Shown here: one piece after another, positions 55,757-63,023 of the stretch
Position numbering within the stretch: position 1 is the stretch's first letter
Layout: each line of letters starts with the position of its first letter
From: Bacterioplanoides sp. SCSIO 12839
Lineage (GTDB): Bacteria > Pseudomonadota > Gammaproteobacteria > Pseudomonadales > Oceanobacteraceae
DNA length: 64,000 nt
Direction: 5' to 3'
NCBI RefSeq assembly: GCF_024397975.1
Contig: NZ_CP073745.1
Coordinates: 737,501 to 801,500, forward strand
The notes under the pieces: generated by a model
What the model was told of the DNA's origin: nothing
The model's input: only the letters and a program-made list of their open reading frames with translations
Databases searched by the model: none
Program-made: the position numbers and the translations under genes

Positions 55757-56671
55757 ATGAGTAAACGCATATTAATCACCGGTGGCAGTGGTTTTATTGG
55801 CAGTCGTTTGATCGACGATTGGCTGAAAGCGGGTCATCAGGTTGTGGTGTTTACCCGTCGTCCTTCACGCGTGATTGAGCGTTTTAACGGTCATGTCCGT
55901 GCCGTCGACAGTCTCGCCCAGTTAAATGAATCATTTGACTGGCTGGTGAATCTTGCCGGGGAAGGCATTGCTGATAAGCGCTGGAGTGATGCACGCAAAG
56001 ATATGTTGCGTCAGTCACGGGTTGATCTGACCCGCGATCTATTACAGTGGGCCAAGCGTTCGCAACAATCGTTTGAACTGGTGTTATCCGGTTCTGCGGT
56101 TGGCTATTACGGCAGTTTCACTCATGACGCCCAGCAGGGCAGTAGCCTGACGGAAAATAACGATCATGGTGAGGGTTTTGCCGCTCACTTATGTCGTGAC
56201 TGGGAGACTATTGCTCAGGAGTTTTCGACACTGAGCCAGCGTTGTGTTTGGTTACGTACAGGCATTGTGTTGGGTCCTGGCGGCGGCATGCTGAAACGTT
56301 TGTGGCTTCCTTTCTCGTTTGGCCTTGGTGGTGTTATTGGTTCTGGGGAGCAGGTCTTGTCGTGGATTGATCTTGAGGACTACGCGCGGGCAATACAGCA
56401 TATCTGTGAATCGGGCCTGCAGGGTGCGGTTAATATGACGGCGCCTAAGGCGGTGACTAACCGTGAATTTACCCGGGTATTGGCAGCTGAACTGAAACGA
56501 CCCGCTCTGTTTCCTATGCACGAATGGGTAGCCAAAATGTTATTTGGCGAGATGTCTGAATTGTTGTTAGAAGGGCAGCGAGTGCAACCACAGCAGCTGT
56601 TAAAGAGCGGCTTTCAGTATAAATTTGTCAGTATTGAGCAATCTCTGAAACGAATTCATCATGAGTGGTAA
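55757..56671 (+). CDS. TIGR01777 family epimerase/reductase (YfcH-like)
   Basis: Extended SDR-type NAD(P)-binding protein of 304 residues. The cofactor motif is SKRILITGGSGFIGSRLIDD at the start; WLVNLAGEGIADKRWSDARK near residue 64, SGSAVGYYGS near 115 and LRTGIVLGPGGGMLKRLWLP near 172 are characteristic of the TIGR01777 family. C-terminal GQRVQPQQLLKSGFQYKF matches the DUF1731 end. The ATG at 55757 follows GGAG; the frame stays open upstream through the inverted-repeat element. Members commonly accompany photolyase and lipid clusters, but the substrate is unknown. Confidence 0.88.
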   Translation: MSKRILITGGSGFIGSRLIDDWLKAGHQVVVFTRRPSRVIERFNGHVRAVDSLAQLNESFDWLVNLAGEGIADKRWSDARKDMLRQSRVDLTRDLLQWAKRSQQSFELVLSGSAVGYYGSFTHDAQQGSSLTENNDHGEGFAAHLCRDWETIAQEFSTLSQRCVWLRTGIVLGPGGGMLKRLWLPFSFGLGGVIGSGEQVLSWIDLEDYARAIQHICESGLQGAVNMTAPKAVTNREFTRVLAAELKRPALFPMHEWVAKMLFGEMSELLLEGQRVQPQQLLKSGFQYKFVSIEQSLKRIHHEW

Positions 56672-56694
56672 GGTCTTTTGGCCTGATTAACATT

Positions 56695-56749
56695 TGTACA
56701 GATATACAGGGTTTGTAGTTGTGTAATGCCCTGTGTAGTTCTGTAATGC
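56695..56749. promoter_or_regulatory. Array of three TGTA-N4-TRTA elements
   Basis: TGTACAGATATA (56695-56706), TGTAGTTGTGTA (56714-56725) and TGTAGTTCTGTA (56734-56745) are spaced 19 and 20 bases apart, two helical turns. The last two extend into a 16-base direct repeat, TGTAGTTGTGTAATGC / TGTAGTTCTGTAATGC. A further related copy, TGTAGTTTTGTGTTAGC, lies at 56844. The array sits in the 283-base gap before the small gene at 56955 and is a candidate operator. Confidence 0.5.
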
Positions 56750-56954
56750 ACAATAATTTGACACCTGTCTGGCCTGACAAATCCTTGTTTTCATACACTT
56801 TTTCCGACAAATAACCGCCACTTTTGACGGTTACAAAAAAGACTGTAGTTTTGTGTTAGCGCACATTGCGATGAAATCAGTAAGCAGCTAAACCTATAGA
56901 TATCCAAGTGATTACCTCACTTTGTCACAGCAGATAGCAGGTTAGTTTTACATT

Positions 56955-57284
56955 ATGAGCATCAGTCGCCAGACCTTAGAGCAGAACCTTTATGAATTTG
57001 ATCAGGGATATCGCGTTACCTATGTGAACTTTTCACGGGCTAACGAGTTGACGGATGCACAACTGATTCTGACATTAGAACGCGGATGTGAGCGCAAAAC
57101 CTTTGCTTTTTCACAACCACAATTCAGCGACGTGGATAAAAATCTGGTTGCAAGCCATGGTATTTATATCGCAGCGATTAAAAGTTCACCATTGTCGCCA
57201 AACCGTATTGAGGTGGGAGACTCTGAAGGAGGTTTTGCCTACTTCACCGCAAAAAATGTGAAAAACATTACACCAACGGCGTGA
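56955..57284 (+). CDS. Small protein of unknown function
   Basis: A 109-residue soluble protein, not recognised. It has no signal peptide or membrane segment. The sequence mixes predicted beta strands (YRVTYVNFSRANELTDAQLI, GFAYFTAKNVKNITPT) with charged loops and has one cysteine. The ribosome binding site is weak. A long upstream region with repeated TGTA elements suggests regulated expression, and a strong terminator lies about 100 bases downstream. It is flanked by the TIGR01777 gene and a DUF6482-type gene on the same strand. Confidence 0.55.
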   Translation: MSISRQTLEQNLYEFDQGYRVTYVNFSRANELTDAQLILTLERGCERKTFAFSQPQFSDVDKNLVASHGIYIAAIKSSPLSPNRIEVGDSEGGFAYFTAKNVKNITPTA

Positions 57285-57382
57285 CACCGTATGGATGATC
57301 ATTTGTCAGGATGAGCGAATGATCCAATAGCAGCACCCTACGCTGTATCTGCTTTCACTTCAGTAACCTGAAGCAGCACCCC

Positions 57383-57410
57383 AAAAAGCGGCCATTATGG
57401 TCGCTTTTTT
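57383..57410 (+). terminator. Rho-independent terminator before the DUF6482-type gene
   Basis: AAAAAGCGGCC (57383-57393) pairs with GGTCGCTTTTT (57399-57409), including one G-U pair and a short loop, and ends in a run of six T. It ends the transcript of the small unknown gene. Confidence 0.88.
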
Positions 57411-57463
57411 TACTCAAAAAATCTCGATTAGGTTAAAATAAAAACTCTTAAAAGGAGGCTTTT

Positions 57464-57799
57464 ATGACCATCCGTATTCGTGATCTTAAAAAAGTAAAAA
57501 CGATCGAAAAAGTCATCATTCATTCTCTGGATCTTTGCCTGTATCAGGCCTCGGTCATGATCGACGGAGAAGAACATTATGTCACCGATGATAAGGGAAA
57601 ACTGTTACGCAGTTATAACGTATTGTCGTTTCAGGCGATGTTTGAAAAGTTTCCTGCACAGTCTTTTGTGATCAAACACCAAAGCGCTTACGACGAAATG
57701 GTCGGGCAACCGGTACGTGAATGCAGCAATGCCATTGAAGTGGCTTATGGCAATAACCAGCTGGCCGCTGAAAGTTCTACCTTACCCGTTGTACACTGA
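57464..57799 (+). CDS. DUF6482-like small protein
   Basis: A 111-residue cytosolic protein preceded by a strong ribosome binding site (AAAGGAGG). The pattern VIIHSLDLCLYQASVMIDGE, HYVTDDKGKLLRSYNVL and FVIKHQSAYDEMVGQP matches my recollection of the DUF6482 family found in Pseudomonas and marine relatives; no function is known. It stands alone between a terminator and a convergent photolyase operon. Its TGA stop is part of a heptamer repeat array. Confidence 0.65.
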   Translation: MTIRIRDLKKVKTIEKVIIHSLDLCLYQASVMIDGEEHYVTDDKGKLLRSYNVLSFQAMFEKFPAQSFVIKHQSAYDEMVGQPVRECSNAIEVAYGNNQLAAESSTLPVVH

Positions 57800-57838
57800 T
57801 GGCTGATGGCTGATGGCTGATGGCTGATTGCTGGTGGC
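57797..57838. repeat. Heptamer tandem repeat at a stop codon
   Basis: TGATGGC is repeated four times exactly from 57797 to 57824, followed by two diverged copies (TGATTGC, TGGTGGC). The first TGA is the stop codon of the preceding gene. Slippage would change only the spacer between two convergent genes. Confidence 0.85.
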
Positions 57839-57858
57839 CACTTCTAAGTTAAAAACAA

Positions 57859-59421
57859 TTAAAAAAGAGAAAGCTGCTGTGTATCCGTGGCTTTTTTGTT
57901 AGTCGTTCGCGATACTTTTCTGGTCGGCGTTCGTTTTCGCGACCCGTGTTTTTTACCAATTTTCTCAGCGTGTGAATAAAAGTCGCTTTGGCGTACGGTT
58001 TTAATCGCTTGTTTGGCTTGTCGGCTGGCTTGTGAAAAATCAACCGGAGGGATTGCATAGTCTTGTGACTGATATTGAGTTTTTAATGCGTCAGGCATTA
58101 ACCAGGGCTGGTGAATCCAGCTATTGGGCACATATTTTAATTCCGGAATCCATTGGCGAATAAAATGCCCGTGTGGGTCTTGTTTCTGCGCCTGCAGGGT
58201 TGGGTTATACATACGGGGAATATTGATGCCGGTTGTGCCAGACTGCATTTGTACCTGTGGGTAATGAATGCCGGGCTCATAATCGACAAATAAACGCGCC
58301 AGTACAGGGGCGGTTGTCTGCCAGGGGAGCCACAGTGTATAGCTGGCAATCGACACTAACATGGCGCGCATGCGGAAATTGATCCAGCCGTGGTGCTGCA
58401 AATAACGCATGCAGGCATCCACCAGTGGCCAGCCAGTTTTTCCCTGCTGCCAGGCTGACAACCACTGCGGATGATAATTCTGCCGTATCTGATTGTAAGC
58501 CGGGTGTAGGTTTTGCCATTCCATCTCTGGCTCGTCTTCCAGCTTCTGAATAAAATGACAGTGCCACCATAAACGGCTTTCAAACGCTTTCAGGCTGTTA
58601 TTCCAATGTGTTTTTTTATCCGGATGCTGGCGAAAATACTGCCGGGCTGCCATCAGAATCTGATACGTTTCTTTCATGCTGATACAGCCGTAAGCCAGAT
58701 AGGGGCTCAGTCGCGAGCAGGCATTTTGTGCCGTGATTGGTGAGCTGATGGACGAACGATAAAACTCGCCGCGCTGCCTTAAAAAGCTGTTTAATATGGC
58801 GAATGCCTGCTGGCGTCCGCCGGGTTGTTTGCCCGGACAAGGGGTTTGGTCGTTAACCCGGTTTGAGAGTTGGGCTAAGTCATTGACATCGGTTACTGCT
58901 TCTACACCTGTCATACCTTGTAAATCGTGTGTTTGCCACGGCTGTTTTTGCCACTGAATAGTGGTCACGTCAGTTAAATCTGAGTGAATAAATTGTTGCC
59001 AGTTTTTTGCCCAATGGTCGCGGTTTGGGTTGGGGCGAAACACTCCGAATTGTGAGTATTCCTGCCAGTGAATCTGGTGTTGCTGACACCAGTGTTTCAC
59101 CGCTATATCACGCTGAAACGTCCAATAATTACCGGTTTCTTCATGGCTGTGTAAACAGAAGCTGCCAAAACGTTGTTGTATCTGCGTTAAAAACGCCGCA
59201 ACGTCACCCACTGCAATCACTAGTTGCTGTTGCAGCTGCTGATTTAAATCCTCTAATGATTCTTTAATAAACAGCCACTGACGCAAGCTGGTATCGGATT
59301 GTTGCCAGTATCCTGGTTCAAAACAATAAAAGGCAATCACAGGCCCTTGTTTGGCGGCTTGTGCTAACGCCTGATGATCTGCGGCGCGTAAATCACGCTT
59401 AAACCAAACCAGTTGCAACAT
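57859..59421 (-). CDS. Divergent photolyase/cryptochrome family protein
   Basis: FAD-binding protein of 520 residues of the photolyase superfamily. It begins LQLVWFKRDLRAADHQALAQ (antenna-domain start) and has SPYLAYGCISMKETYQILMA near residue 244. Key positions differ from class I enzymes: the MHNR motif is replaced in GWINFRMRAMLVSIASYTLW, and the usual W-SA-TG segment by QVQMQSGTTGINIPRMYNPT. These variants define a separate subgroup often annotated only as FAD-binding domain protein. Repair activity is uncertain and a photoreceptor role is possible. It is the last gene of a four-gene operon, 14 bases after cryptochrome-DASH, and ends in a basic tail. Confidence 0.82.
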   Translation of the reverse strand: MLQLVWFKRDLRAADHQALAQAAKQGPVIAFYCFEPGYWQQSDTSLRQWLFIKESLEDLNQQLQQQLVIAVGDVAAFLTQIQQRFGSFCLHSHEETGNYWTFQRDIAVKHWCQQHQIHWQEYSQFGVFRPNPNRDHWAKNWQQFIHSDLTDVTTIQWQKQPWQTHDLQGMTGVEAVTDVNDLAQLSNRVNDQTPCPGKQPGGRQQAFAILNSFLRQRGEFYRSSISSPITAQNACSRLSPYLAYGCISMKETYQILMAARQYFRQHPDKKTHWNNSLKAFESRLWWHCHFIQKLEDEPEMEWQNLHPAYNQIRQNYHPQWLSAWQQGKTGWPLVDACMRYLQHHGWINFRMRAMLVSIASYTLWLPWQTTAPVLARLFVDYEPGIHYPQVQMQSGTTGINIPRMYNPTLQAQKQDPHGHFIRQWIPELKYVPNSWIHQPWLMPDALKTQYQSQDYAIPPVDFSQASRQAKQAIKTVRQSDFYSHAEKIGKKHGSRKRTPTRKVSRTTNKKATDTQQLSLF

Positions 59422-59435
59422 CGCTGGAACAAACC

Positions 59436-60968
59436 TTAACTAATAGCTACTGGCATGACGGGTGCTGGATAATGCGCCAGAGTTTGTTGTCCACAGCTGT
59501 GCGCCTGTACTTGTGCTAAGTCCTGGCCGCTGAGTTCTGGTAACCACTGGTGAATATGGTGCAATTGTGGGTCATATTGCTGCAGTTGTTTATTCATAGA
59601 AAACCAGCGCCCTTGTGCCTGACCACCAGGTGTTTTTTGAGCGGAATCCGGATGATGTTGCGGATCATTGCCAACCCCGGCTAAGTAAGCCCAGTTTCCC
59701 CAGTTAATGGCGACATCAAAATCAATCAGATGCTGTTCAAAAAATTGTGCACCCAGACGCCAGTCCAGCTGCAGTTCATGAATAAAATAACTGGCCAGAT
59801 TCTGGCGCATGCGATTAGAACAATAACCACTGTGAATCAGTTCTTTTAATCCGGCGTCAATCATAGGAACCCCCGTTGTGGCATTATTCCAGGCCTGCCA
59901 ATGCTGTGGGTTGATGGGTGCCGGTTGAAAATGATTGTGCTGTGCCAAGCCAGAGTAACGAAAATATTCGCGACCGTGAATGCGCATACTCCAGTGAAAA
60001 TATTCACGCCACAACAATTCAAAATACAGCCACTGGGAATGTTCATTGGCTTGTAATTCATGCTCAAAATAACGTATTTCCTGCAGAACACGTTTGGCCG
60101 ATAAACAACCCCAGGCCAGGTAGGCGCTGAAAAAGGAACTGAAATTTTGCCCTGTCAGTTGATTGCGTGTTGTTTTATAACGATTAAGGCCATCGTATTG
60201 CCAGATATACGCCGATAGTCGGGCCAGGCCGTTATCTTCACCTCCCGGTAAATTAAATCGTGATGATGGCAGGTGATCGTTTTGTCCGGAAAAATCCGTT
60301 GGCCAAGGGACAGATGGATAACGTTGACTGCTTCTGTTCTGTAAAGCATGACCTTGTAAGTCATGATCCTGAAGATCATAGTCATCCACCGTGAGTGCTA
60401 CCGGCGGATTTGCCTTAATTAAATCAGCATTCAGGTGCTTTTCTACACGGCGGCGAAAGCCACTGAAACTGTCTGGCCATTGCCCGGCGGTTAACGATAA
60501 ACCGGCATCCTGCAACTGCGCTTCACTGAATAACGTCTGGTTGTTATAGGTGGTTAAGTCGGTGCCCTGTTGGCGGATTGCGTTGAGCCAATAGTTTTCC
60601 TCCGGAGCTTGCGCCTGTTGGGTGAAAACCTGTTGCAGCCCTTGTTGTTGCCATTGTGCAAAAAGTGAAACCGGGTCGCCATAAACCATCTGCAACTGAA
60701 TATTCTGACGATACAGCTGTCTTTGCAGATCAATTAAACTGGCACGTAAGAAACGTGCTTTGGGTTTGCTGATGCGTACCAGGCCTGATGTATTCAAATA
60801 CGATTCGGGATAAGAAAACGGTGTGCTGGCGTCTGCATCCAGCCAGAATTCCGGGACAATAAAAACCACACTGATCGGCAATCCGGATTGGTTTGCCAAC
60901 TCAAATGCCGGGTTGTCATGCAGGCGTAAATCGTTACGCAGCCAGATAATGTTAAAGTCGTTATTCAT
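59436..60968 (-). CDS. Cryptochrome-DASH
   Basis: Flavoprotein of 510 residues of the DASH group, which repairs dimers mainly in single-stranded DNA and may sense blue light. DASH-specific features are GLARLSAYIWQYDGLNRYKT (in place of the class I GEAxA region), LLWREYFHWSMRIHG, GVPMIDAGLKELIHSGYCSN, RMRQNLASYFIHELQLDWRL and INWGNWAYLAGVGNDPQHHP. The ATG at 60968 overlaps the DUF2256 stop (ATGA); a TTG one codon upstream is less likely. Several Leu-Gln-rich loops near residue 200 (LQDHDLQGHALQ) look like a local expansion. Confidence 0.9.
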   Translation of the reverse strand: MNNDFNIIWLRNDLRLHDNPAFELANQSGLPISVVFIVPEFWLDADASTPFSYPESYLNTSGLVRISKPKARFLRASLIDLQRQLYRQNIQLQMVYGDPVSLFAQWQQQGLQQVFTQQAQAPEENYWLNAIRQQGTDLTTYNNQTLFSEAQLQDAGLSLTAGQWPDSFSGFRRRVEKHLNADLIKANPPVALTVDDYDLQDHDLQGHALQNRSSQRYPSVPWPTDFSGQNDHLPSSRFNLPGGEDNGLARLSAYIWQYDGLNRYKTTRNQLTGQNFSSFFSAYLAWGCLSAKRVLQEIRYFEHELQANEHSQWLYFELLWREYFHWSMRIHGREYFRYSGLAQHNHFQPAPINPQHWQAWNNATTGVPMIDAGLKELIHSGYCSNRMRQNLASYFIHELQLDWRLGAQFFEQHLIDFDVAINWGNWAYLAGVGNDPQHHPDSAQKTPGGQAQGRWFSMNKQLQQYDPQLHHIHQWLPELSGQDLAQVQAHSCGQQTLAHYPAPVMPVAIS

Positions 60969-61171
60969 CAAAATTCATCTTCGACCTGTGCCGCAGCACA
61001 TAGATTTTGAGCGGCCTTGTGTTCGTGTTTTTTCTTTTTACTGAGTGCACGACAGGCATCGCTGCAATATTTAACGTCTTGCCAACAACGCTGCCATTTC
61101 TTACGCCAGGCAAATGGGCGCTGGCAGTGGTGGCAGGTTTTTTCAGGTAAATTCAGTTTTTTATGAGCCAT
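60968..61171 (-). CDS. DUF2256 zinc-finger-like protein
   Basis: A 67-residue basic protein. KTCHHCQRPFAWRKKWQRCW and KYCSDACRALSKKKKHEHKA carry the C-x2-C ... C-x3-C pattern of DUF2256, probably binding one zinc ion. The family occurs almost always beside cryptochrome and photolyase genes, as here between the FeS-type photolyase and cryptochrome-DASH. Its stop overlaps the cryptochrome start by four bases, suggesting coupled translation. The function is unknown; nucleic acid binding is a guess from its basic charge. Confidence 0.85.
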   Translation of the reverse strand: MAHKKLNLPEKTCHHCQRPFAWRKKWQRCWQDVKYCSDACRALSKKKKHEHKAAQNLCAAAQVEDEF

Positions 61172-61239
61172 AATTAATTTTGAACTCCATGATTAAATTT
61201 ATAGGTCATAGTTAATTTATGGGTTGCAGTTGAAGCCGG

Positions 61240-62784
61240 TTAAAGTTCATCAATGTTTGCCAATAAATAATCGGCTCGTTGAATCAGTGCTTGTTTTTTT
61301 TCATCATTCATTTTTTGCCAGTTGCGATACACCATGCTCATTCTTGGATTGTTTCCGAACTGTTGCTGGTGACGTTGAATAAAGTGCCAATACAAACTGT
61401 TAAACGGGCAGCTGTTGTTGTCGGTAGCGGTTGTCACCTTGTATTCGCAGTGTTTGCAATAATCCGACATTTTGTTGATGTAGTTACCCGAGGCGGCGTA
61501 AGGTTTGCTGCCAAGACGGCCACCATCAGCAAACATCACCATGCCGTGGGTGTTGGGCAGCTCGACCCATTCATAGGCGTCGGCATACACCGCCAGATAC
61601 CATTCGCCTATTTGTTGTGGTTCGATACCGGCCAATAACGCAAAATTTCCGGTAATCATCAGGCGTTGAATATGGTGGGCATAAGCATGTTGAAAGGTGT
61701 TTTCAAAACACTGACTCATGCAATGCATGCGGGTTTTTCCGTGCCAGTAATAAGCCGGTAATGAACGGTAATTATCCAGATGGTTGAGCGTGGCGTAGTC
61801 GGGCATCCATAACCAATAAATTCCCCGGACGTATTCACGCCAACCAATAACCTGACGGATAAAACCTTCAACCGCATTCAGCGGAGCCTGTTGGTTAACA
61901 TAGGCTTGTTCGGCTTTTTCACAGACTTCCAGCGCGGTTAATAATCCACAGTTTAAATATGGCGAAATCAGGCTATGAAACAGGGTGTGCTCGCCACTTT
62001 TCATAGCGTCCTGATAGGTACCAAAACTGGGCAGGCGATACTGAATAAAATGCTCCAGCTCGTTCAGTGCTTGTTGCCGGGTAGTGGCCCAATGAAAATG
62101 CTCCAGTGTTCCCGGATGGTCAGCAAACGCTTCTGCCACCAGAGTCAGCACTTCCTGGTCAATTGCGTCCCTTGGGTGAACAACACGGGGAACCAAAGGC
62201 ACTTCGCCGTTGTATCGTTTGCGGTTGTCCTGGTCGAAATTCCACTGATCGCCAATCGGTTTGTCCTGATCCATTAACAAACCGGTTTTACGACGCATTT
62301 CACGATAAAAATATTCCATGCGCAGTTGTTTGCGCCCAGAGGCCCAGCGACGGAACTCATCCGCTGAGCAGATAAAACGATCATCTTCATAACACTCAAC
62401 GCTGATGCCGAGTGTTTCTTGCCACTGCTCATCGATGGCGTGCTGCAGTCGATGCTCACCACACTCAGTGACAACGACGGCTTCAAATGGATTTGCTGGA
62501 TCAGAGTGCTGGCTACAACACCAGGCAATTACGTCCAGCAGCGATTGTCTTGGGCTGTTGCGATCAAATTGATGGTAAATAACCCGCCAGCCCTGTTGCT
62601 GTAACTCCTCTGCAAAATGGCGCATTGCACTGAATAGCAGGGCAATTTTTTGCTGATGATGGGCGACATACTGGGCCTCTTCGGCAACTTCAGCGAGCAA
62701 CAAGAGATCTGTCTGAGGGTTTAATGCTCTCAGGCTGGCCAGTTGATGTGTGAGCTGATCGCCCAGGATAATACCGAGTTTCAT
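61240..62784 (-). CDS. FeS-type bacterial cryptochrome/(6-4) photolyase
   Basis: Member of the iron-sulfur prokaryotic photolyase family (FeS-BCP, Pfam 'photolyase-related'), 514 residues. MKLGIILGDQLTHQLASLRA is the family start, YLNCGLLTALEVCEKAEQAY and GWREYVRGIYWLWMPDYATL are FAD-domain motifs. The four cluster cysteines are visible: one in RMHCMSQC, then CKHC and the Cys of NSCPFNSLYWHF, with spacings of 88, 3 and 13 that equal my recollection of Agrobacterium PhrB (C350, C438, C441, C454). Family members repair (6-4) photoproducts. It is the first gene of the operon and has 11-base ATGTATA repeats just upstream. Confidence 0.92.
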   Translation of the reverse strand: MKLGIILGDQLTHQLASLRALNPQTDLLLLAEVAEEAQYVAHHQQKIALLFSAMRHFAEELQQQGWRVIYHQFDRNSPRQSLLDVIAWCCSQHSDPANPFEAVVVTECGEHRLQHAIDEQWQETLGISVECYEDDRFICSADEFRRWASGRKQLRMEYFYREMRRKTGLLMDQDKPIGDQWNFDQDNRKRYNGEVPLVPRVVHPRDAIDQEVLTLVAEAFADHPGTLEHFHWATTRQQALNELEHFIQYRLPSFGTYQDAMKSGEHTLFHSLISPYLNCGLLTALEVCEKAEQAYVNQQAPLNAVEGFIRQVIGWREYVRGIYWLWMPDYATLNHLDNYRSLPAYYWHGKTRMHCMSQCFENTFQHAYAHHIQRLMITGNFALLAGIEPQQIGEWYLAVYADAYEWVELPNTHGMVMFADGGRLGSKPYAASGNYINKMSDYCKHCEYKVTTATDNNSCPFNSLYWHFIQRHQQQFGNNPRMSMVYRNWQKMNDEKKQALIQRADYLLANIDEL

Positions 62785-62792
62785 ATACTGAT

Positions 62793-62824
62793 TGTAGATT
62801 TTATGTATAGGTAATGTATAGATA
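62793..62824. promoter_or_regulatory. Three 11-base repeats upstream of the FeS-photolyase gene
   Basis: Starting 8-9 bases upstream of the ATG at 62784, three units with an 11-base period are visible on the top strand: TTGTAGATTTT (62792-62802, weaker), ATGTATAGGTA (62803-62813) and ATGTATAGATA (62814-62824). The same period and core occur at 53679 and, as TTGTACAA, at 51820. It is a likely operator for the MerR regulator, placed where it would cover the promoter or the transcript start. Confidence 0.6.
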
Positions 62825-63023
62825 ATGATTGAAAAATTCCAGACAAGAAGACACTACTGTCATAAATGGTGTGTACTTAGTGATTCGTGTTGAAGGGAAA
62901 GGCCAAATAACGTTTCTTTGTGGGCGTGTGCGATAGCTCAATAAAACTGCCTTTCATAACAGCTGTGACTTTTATCCATAACCTGAGCACAGTACTCTGT
63001 AAAAAAAGATGAGAGAGAGCGTT

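Noticed and set aside
56695-56749. Same operator type as the 11-base ATGTATA repeats
   Set aside because: Unit spacing is 19-20 bases and the inner spacing is eight, so it is listed separately.
57849-61044. Numerous other open frames across the photolyase genes on both strands
   Set aside because: They lie in alternate frames of the four well-supported genes and show no recognisable motifs.
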